Below are positions 56,325 to 64,000 of a stretch of DNA of 64,000 nucleotides, in pieces. The stretch comes from Paulinella micropora. Taxonomy: Eukaryota > Cercozoa > Imbricatea > Euglyphida. The stretch lies in the NCBI GenBank assembly GCA_009731375.1, contig BJOX01000064.1, forward strand, positions 45,506 through 109,505, in the 5' to 3' direction. The position numbers and the translations under genes were made by a program. The notes beneath the pieces are model-generated. The model was not told where the DNA came from and searched no databases. It saw only the letters and a program-made list of their open reading frames with translations. Position 1 is the stretch's first letter. Every line of letters starts with the position of its first letter.

Positions 56325-58241
56325 TCAGAGGCCCAGCAGGAAGCTTCGCAGTCGCTTCTGCACGATGTAGACGATGGTCAGACAGTACAGCAACACACCG
56401 ATCGCCTAGATATGAAGATAGATACACACATGGATATGGATATAGATGTTATAGGATATAGATTTACACTCAGATATAGACATACTCATATATAGACATA
56501 CCAGCACCACCCGGTCGGTCCACTCGCGCCGGCCCAGCTGCTTTACCAATTTGCGCGCGTGCTGCAGCGCCGAGGCGTAACGGTCGTACTCGCTGCAGAC
56601 GCTGCCCAGCTGCTGGTTGCCTAGATGTATAGATATGGATATAGATTATAGATATGGATACAGATATAGATATAGATATAGATATAGATATAGATATAGA
56701 TACAAATACAGATACAAATACAGATACAAATACAGATACAGATACAGATACAGATACAGATACAGATATACAGATATACAGATACAGATACAGATACAGA
56801 TACAGATACATATACAGATATACAGATATACAGATACACAGATACACAGATACACAGGTACACAGGTACACAGATACAGATACAGATACAGATACAGATA
56901 CAGATATAGATATAGATATAGATATGATATAGATATAGATATAGATATAGATATAGATATAGATATAGATATAGATATAGATATAGATATAGATATAGAT
57001 GTAGATGTAGATGTAGATGTAGATGTAGATATATAGATATAGATATAGATATAGATATAGATATAGATATAGATATTCATTATAGATTATAGATTATAGA
57101 TTATAGATTATAGATTATAGATATAGGTATAGGTATAGGTATAGATTATAGATTATAGATTATGGATTATAGGTATAGATATAGATATAGATATAGATAT
57201 AGATGTAGATATAGATGTAGATGTAGATATAGATATAGATATAGATATAGATATAGATATAGATATAGATATATGGATATAGATATAGATATAGATATAG
57301 ATATAGATATAGAGATAGAGATAGAGATAGAGATAGAGACAGAGAGAGAGGCAGAGACAGAGAGATAGAGAGATAGAGATAGAGATATAGATATAGATAT
57401 AGATGTAGATGTAGATATAGATATAGATATAGATATAGATATAGATATAGAGATATAGAGATGTAGAGATATAGAGATATACAGATACAGATAGAGATAG
57501 AGATAGAGATAGAGAGATAGATAGAGATACAGATACAGATACAGATACAGATGCAGATACAGATATGGATACAGACAGATACAGATACAGATACAGATAC
57601 AGGTACACAGGTACAGAGGTACAGAGGTACAGAGGTACAGAGATACAGATACAGATACAGATACAGATACAGATACGGATACGGGTAAGGGTAAGGGTAA
57701 GGGTAAGAGTAAGGGTAAGGGTAAGGCTAAGGCTAAGGCTAAGGCTGAGGCTAAGGCTAAGGCTAAGGATAAGGCTAAGGATAAGGATAACGATGAGGAT
57801 AAGGATAACGATAAGGATAAGGATAAGGATAAGGATAAGGATAAAGATAAAGATAAAGATAAAGATAAAGATATAGATATAGATATAGATACAGATACAG
57901 ATACAGATACATGGATAGATATACACGTAGTCTTGCCTTGGTCCAGCAGGTCCGCCACACCTACGGCGCGCTGGTTGGTGTGCTGCAGCAGACATAGCTT
58001 GTGCCGCAGCGCGTGCTGGTATTGTGCAGTGTCCAGCTCGGACCGGCCCGGCGCGCCGCCCGCCAGGAGCTCCCGGCGCTGATATATTGCATGCATGCAT
58101 ACATACATACATACATATATACATACATATATACATACATACATACATACATGCATACACATGTACATATATACATGCATGCATACATGCATACATACAT
58201 ACATACATACATACATACATACATACATACACATACATACA

Positions 58242-58274
<33 letters not shown>

Positions 58275-58928
58275 CACATACATATATACACGCATACCTG
58301 CTGCATATGCTGCTTGTCCAGTTGTCGTTGCGCGTCTAGCTTGGCCTGGCGCAGCGCGCGCTGCAGATGACTGGCCAATTGCGCCACGCGGTCCAGCTGC
58401 TCCTCCACCTAGATTAGATTTGAGTATATTGATGAGATAAGATTAGATAAGATTAGATAAGATTAGATAAGCTGAGCCGAGCTGAACTGAGCTTAGATAA
58501 GATTAGATAAGATGAGATGAGATGCGATCACCAAGAGCCGGTCCTCCACGCTGTCCTGCTCCGCCACTTCGCCTCGCGCGGCCTGGATGGCTGACCGCAA
58601 CTTGCGGAGCTTCTGGCTGACTCGGTCTTGAAGCGCACAAGCTGCGCTGCGCTCGGCCAGCTGGGAAATCTGCCAGATCGCAACATGTGTATGTATTCAT
58701 AGGTGCAACCTGTAAATTATACTTATTAGTCCATTCTTAATGAGGAAACAACAGAGCACAACAAAGCAAAGTGTATGAGATTGTATGTATGTGTTCATAT
58801 GTACAAGCTGTATATTATAGATACCTGCCAGATCTCCCTCTGCAGCTCCAGACCCCACTGCGTGAGCTATAAAGGGTAGGTAGATAGCTAGATAAGTATA
58901 TAGGTAGATAGGCAGATAGGTAGATAGG

Positions 58929-58964
<36 letters not shown>

Positions 58965-58973
58965 GAGATAGAG

Positions 58974-59007
<34 letters not shown>

Positions 59008-59201
59008 GATAAATAGATAGATAGAATAGAATAGAGTAGAATGGAATAGAATAGAATAGAATAATAGAATAGAATAGAATAAAGCAGAACCGAACAGAAC
59101 CGAACAGAACAGAACCGAACAGAACAGAATAGAATAGAATAGAATAGAATAGAATAGATAGATAGATAGACAGACAGATAGATATAGATAGACAGACAGA
59201 C

Positions 59202-59256
<55 letters not shown>

Positions 59257-59351
59257 AAGATAGAAAGATATATGGATGGATGGATGGATGGATATATAGA
59301 TAGATAGATATAGATAGACAGATAGACTGATAGATAGACAGACAGATAGAC

Positions 59352-59382
<31 letters not shown>

Positions 59383-59429
59383 GATAGATAGATAGAGATA
59401 GATAGAGATAGAGATAGATAGAGATAGAT

Positions 59430-59504
<75 letters not shown>

Positions 59505-59579
59505 TATAGATAGATGGATGGATAGGTAGATGGATAAGTAGGTAGGTAGGTAGGTAGGTAGATAGATAGATAGATGGAT

Positions 59580-59634
<55 letters not shown>

Positions 59635-59961
59635 GATGGATGGATAGATAGATAGATAGATGGATAGATAGATGGATAGATAGAAAGCACATGTACCTGA
59701 TTTATTCTAAGGCGAACCTGCTCCTCCCACAACCGTCTATTTTTTACCTCTAAAGGAGCAAGACAGTAAGTTTCCGAGTACGCTTCCGAATTTAATGGCG
59801 AGACCAAAGAGATCACACTAATTTAGGTGCCAAGGCATGTCAAGAGATACTCGAGCTCAGAGCGGCATGCAGCTGTACGCACACCATAACACAAACAGCT
59901 GTGGGACACCTGAGGTGGGTCGAAGTCGATCGGATCTCTTGCCACTCGTCCGTGCTGCCAT
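56325..59961 (-). CDS. SEC20: Sec20-like SNARE, eight exons, 245 residues
   Basis: Tail-anchored Qb-type SNARE of the ER, used for fusion of Golgi-derived retrograde vesicles. Exons: 59961-59910, 59749-59697, 58866-58825, 58669-58532, 58408-58298, 58078-57937, 56620-56502, 56405-56325. They total 738 nt, and every junction is in phase. The start is ATG giving [13 protein letters not shown]. Helical N-terminal part ([46 protein letters not shown]). Then RRELLAGG, the hallmark before the Sec20 SNARE helix (residues about 133-212). The C-terminal anchor [15 protein letters not shown] is followed by [11 protein letters not shown]; no HDEL. The junction 57937/56620 uses a GC donor (CAAG|GCAAG). 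The third exon is only 42 nt. Introns are almost wholly microsatellite. Family assignment rests on the RELL-to-anchor pattern seen in plant Sec20. Confidence 0.85.
56640..57915. repeat. Hexanucleotide satellite intron of the Sec20-like gene
   Basis: About 1.3 kb of six-base repeats that drift stepwise along the intron: AGATAT, AGATAC, AGATGT, AGAGAT, then GGGTAA, GGCTAA, GGATAA, AGATAA and back to AGATAT. Confidence 0.95.
58085..58290. repeat. (CATA)n intron of the Sec20-like gene
   Basis: Tetranucleotide array with CATG and CACA variants between exons 58078-57937 and 58408-58298. Confidence 0.95.
58867..59690. repeat. (GATA)n and (AATAG)n intron of the Sec20-like gene
   Basis: GATA array with GACA and GGTA variants, and an AGAAT/ACCGA pentamer block at about 59025-59155. 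Fills the intron between exons 2 and 3. Confidence 0.95.
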
Positions 59962-60007
59962 CACCTTCGCAGCACAAGAGTAGTGGGTCTTGTGGACGAG
60001 CTATACG

Positions 60008-60074
<67 letters not shown>

Positions 60075-60166
60075 ACTACTACTACTCTTTCTTCTTCTTC
60101 TTCTTCTTCTTCTTCTTCTTCTTCTTCTTCTTCTTCTTCTTCTTCTTCTTCTTCTTCTTCTTCTTG

Positions 60167-60229
<63 letters not shown>

Positions 60230-60257
60230 TACTACTACCACCACCACCACCACCACC

Positions 60258-60306
<49 letters not shown>

Positions 60307-60309
60307 AAT

Positions 60310-60342
<33 letters not shown>

Positions 60343-60344
60343 AT

Positions 60345-60399
<55 letters not shown>

Positions 60400-61834
60400 G
60401 TTACCACCACTACCACCACTACTTACTACTACCACCAACACTACCACTACCACTACCACTACTACCACCACTACTCCACTAGCACTACCACCACCACCAC
60501 CACCACTACTAGTACTACTACTACTAGTACTACTACTAGTACTACTACTACTAGTACCACTACTACCACCACTACTCCACTATCACTACCACCACCACCA
60601 CCACCACTACTAGTACTACTAGTACTACTAGTACTACTACTAGTACTACTAGTACTACTACTAGTACTACTAGTACTACTACTAGTACTACTAGTACTAC
60701 TACTAGTACTACTAGTACTACTACTAGTACTACTAGTACTACTACTAGTACTACTAGTACTACTACTAGTACTACTAGTACTACTACTAGTACTACTAGT
60801 ACTACTACTAGTACTACTAGTACTACTACTAGTACTACTAGTACTACTACTAGTACTACTAGTACTACTACTAGTACTACTAGTACTACTACTAGTACTA
60901 CTAGTACTACTACTAGTACTACTAGTACTACTACTAGTACTACTAGTACTACTACTAGTACTACTAGTACTACTACTAGTACTACTAGTACTACTACTAG
61001 TACTACTAGTACTACTACTAGTACTACTAGTACTACTACTAGTACTACTAGTACTACTACTAGTACTACTAGTACTACTACTAGTACTACTAGTACTACT
61101 ACTAGTACTACTAGTACTACTACTAGTACTACTAGTACTACTACTAGTACTACTAGTACTACTACTAGTACTACTAGTACTACTACTAGTACTACTAGTA
61201 CTAGTACTAGTACTACTACTAGTACTAGTACTAGTACTACTACTAGTACTAGTACTACTAGTACTAGTAGTAGTACTAGTAGTACTAGTACTAGTACTAG
61301 TAGTACTAGTACTAGTACTAGTACTACTAGTACTAGTACTAGTAGTACTATACTACTAGTACTAGTACTAGTACTACTAGTACTAGTACTACTAGTACTA
61401 GTACTAGTACTACTAGTACTAGTACTAGTACTACTAGTACTAGTACTAGTACTACTAGTACTAGTACTAGTACTACTAGTACTACTACTAGTACTACTAG
61501 TACTACTACTAGTACTACTAGTACTACTAATAGTACTACTAGTACTACTAATAGTACTACTAGTACTACTACTAGTACTACTAGTACTACTACTAGTACT
61601 ACTAGTACTACTACTAGTACTACTAGTACTACTACTAGTACTACTACTACTACTACTAGTACTACTACTACTACTACTAGTACTACTANNNNNNNNNNCT
61701 ACTACTACTAGTACTACTACTACTAGTACTACTAGTACTACTACTACTAGTACTACTACTACTACTACTAGTACTACTACTACTACTACTAGTACTACTA
61801 CTACTACTACTAGTACTACTACTACTACTACTAG

Positions 61835-61890
<56 letters not shown>
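60008..61890. repeat. (TAC)n satellite with 21-bp higher-order unit
   Basis: TAC/CTT/CCA arrays to about 60600. From about 60608 to 61200 there is a very regular 21-bp unit (AGTACTACT plus AGTACTACTACT) repeated about 28 times almost without change. It then shifts to shorter AGT spacing, and finally to (TAC)n with AGT every 18-21 bases. Gap 61689-61698. Confidence 0.95.
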
Positions 61891-62161
61891 GGCCTAGGCC
61901 TTCGGTTTAATGAAGTTAACAATTTAACCTCTGGTCGATCCATACAAATCGTTAGCTCAAGAGCTATTGATTTAACTAGATGGTGACCTACGTCTCAAGT
62001 TATATACTACTACTACTACTACTACAACTACTACTACTACTACTACTAGGCCTAGGCCTTCGGTTTAATGAAGTTAACAATTTAACCTCTGGTCGATCCA
62101 TACAAATCGTTAGCTCAAGAGCTATTGATTTAACTAGATGGTGACCTACGTCTCAAGTTAT
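61891..62161. repeat. Exact 113-bp direct repeat separated by (TAC)n
   Basis: Copies 61891-62003 and 62049-62161 start GGCCTAGGCCTTCGG and end TCTCAAGTTAT. By eye they are identical. Each contains the palindrome GGCCTAGGCC and AGCTCAAGAGCT. A 45-base (TAC)n piece lies between them. Confidence 0.9.
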
Positions 62162-63054
<893 letters not shown>

Positions 63055-63578
63055 NNNNNNNNNNNNNNNNNNNNNNNNNNNNNNNNNNNNNNNNNNNNNN
63101 NNNNNNNNNNNNNNNNNNNNNNNNNNNNNNNNNNNNNNNNNNNNNNNNNNNNNNNNNNNNNNNNNNNNNNNNNNNNNNNNNNNNNNNNNNNNNNNNNNNN
63201 NNNNNNNNNNNNNNNNNNNNNNNNNNNNNNNNNNNNNNNNNNNNNNNNNNNNNNNNNNNNNNNNNNNNNNNNNNNNNNNNNNNNNNNNNNNNNNNNNNNN
63301 NNNNNNNNNNNNNNNNNNNNNNNNNNNNNNNNNNNNNNNNNNNNNNNNNNNNNNNNNNNNNNNNNNNNNNNNNNNNNNNNNNNNNNNNNNNNNNNNNNNN
63401 NNNNNNNNNNNNNNNNNNNNNNNNNNNNNNNNNNNNNNNNNNNNNNNNNNNNNNNNNNNNNNNNNNNNNNNNNNNNNNNNNNNNNNNNNNNNNNNNNNNN
63501 NNNNNNNNNNNNNNNNNNNNNNNNNNNNNNNNNNNNNNNNNNNNNNNNNNNNNNNNNNNNNNNNNNNNNNNNNNNNNN

Positions 63579-63986
63579 TCATTTATGTTGGATAGACAGG
63601 TCTATGTTTTATATTATAAAATAAGCATTAGAAACATAAAAACACAACATAGGACACAACAAAAACAGACATTCAAACATATCAAAAACATATCTTTGTT
63701 TTACAAAAAACGACACATGAAGCACACTAAGAGAGATTTCAACGAAATAACGATAAAAAACACATTTTATTTCATAAAATGGTATATATACTGCGTATAT
63801 AATGTTTTTTATCGTTATTTCGTTGAAATCTCTCTTAGTGTGCTTCATGTGTAGTTTTTTGTAAAACAAAGATATGTTTTTGATATGTTTGAATGTCTGT
63901 TTTTGTTGTGTCCTATGTTGTGTTTTTATGTTTCTAATGCTTATTTTATAATATAAAACATAGACCTGTCTATCCAACATAAATGA
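63579..63986. repeat. 408-bp near-perfect palindrome (long hairpin)
   Basis: Left arm 63579-63762 and right arm 63803-63986 are reverse complements over about 184 bases, with roughly one mismatch seen (ACGACAC versus ACTACAC near 63710) and small end effects. The loop is about 40 bases. The ends read TCATTTATG and CATAAATGA. Both strands therefore encode the same short peptide, a consequence of symmetry rather than a gene. It fits a foldback element or MITE, or a source of hairpin RNA. Confidence 0.9.
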
Positions 63987-64000
63987 TCTATATATATATG

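Noticed and set aside
57676-57735. GGGTAA repeats as an interstitial telomere
   Set aside because: The order is GGGTAA, not GGGTTA, and the block grades into GGCTAA, GGATAA and AGATAA. It is one step in a drifting hexamer array.
59983-61359. 458-codon frame of Leu and Val in the TAC satellite
   Set aside because: Created by the 21-bp repeat period; no codon variety or start context.
63585-63980. Two short genes on opposite strands encoding nearly the same 89-123-residue protein
   Set aside because: The palindrome forces both strands to read the same. No splice signals or homology.

Overview
The window is nuclear DNA of a eukaryote, most likely a microbial one such as an alga or other protist. 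I cannot name the species. The reasons are GT-AG (and one GC-AG) spliced genes, Ty3/gypsy-type LTR retrotransposons, a piggyBac-type transposase, a tRNA-derived SINE, an animal-type (large) thioredoxin reductase that appears to be a selenoprotein, and a Sec20-type SNARE. Most of the remaining sequence is simple repeat: (TATC)n, (GTAT)n, (CATA)n, (TAC)n, (GAA)n, (CA)n and hexanucleotide arrays. Nearly every host intron is made of it. Eleven assembly gaps (1-289, 5173-5576, 8507-8516, 34167-34636, 36194-36203, 46875-46884, 53011-53020, 53957-53992, 61689-61698, 62616-62851, 63055-63578) mostly fall inside such repeats.

Layout. 1-12.3 kb (+): the 3' two thirds of a thioredoxin reductase gene, its exons scattered through microsatellite introns. 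Almost every exon is accompanied by one to seven extra, partly decayed tandem copies of itself. The last exon carries Cys-Thr-Thr, an in-frame TGA (predicted selenocysteine), Gly and a stop. A duplicated SECIS-like hairpin follows. The introns hold a SINE, a twice-repeated unit with (ATT)n tails and a 5'-truncated non-LTR retrotransposon. 13.2-13.5 kb: solo LTR. 14.8-15.4 kb (-): an unrecognised ORF. 17.8-28.4 kb (+): an apparently complete gypsy-type retrotransposon (element 1) with a gag ORF, one in-frame UGA stop and a pol ORF in the same frame. 28.4-31.3 kb (+): a complete piggyBac-like DNA transposon with an intact two-exon transposase. 31.4-32.1 kb: a MITE with TA target duplication. 32.3-33.4 kb (-): a four-exon gene of unknown function with one membrane helix. 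36.8-52.7 kb (-): a 15.9-kb gypsy-type element (element 2), frameshifted throughout, with an extra third ORF in the env position. 53.2-54.8 kb: long (GAA)n tract. 55.2-55.6 kb: diverged solo LTR of the element 2 type. 56.3-60.0 kb (-): a complete eight-exon Sec20-like gene with satellite-filled introns. 60.0-63.1 kb: (TAC)n satellite with a 21-bp higher-order unit. 63.58-63.99 kb: a near-perfect 408-bp palindrome.

How things work together. The two recognised host genes belong to unrelated housekeeping roles: thiol redox control, and retrograde Golgi-to-ER membrane fusion. The striking link between genes and repeats is architectural. In the thioredoxin reductase gene, microsatellite tracts and exon fragments were duplicated together, leaving strings of pseudo-exons that splicing must ignore. 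The two gypsy elements share a primer-binding-site core, 4-bp target duplications, Gag proteins with CCCH-like fingers and a conserved C-terminal Pol domain of unknown function, so they look like two branches of one host-specific lineage.
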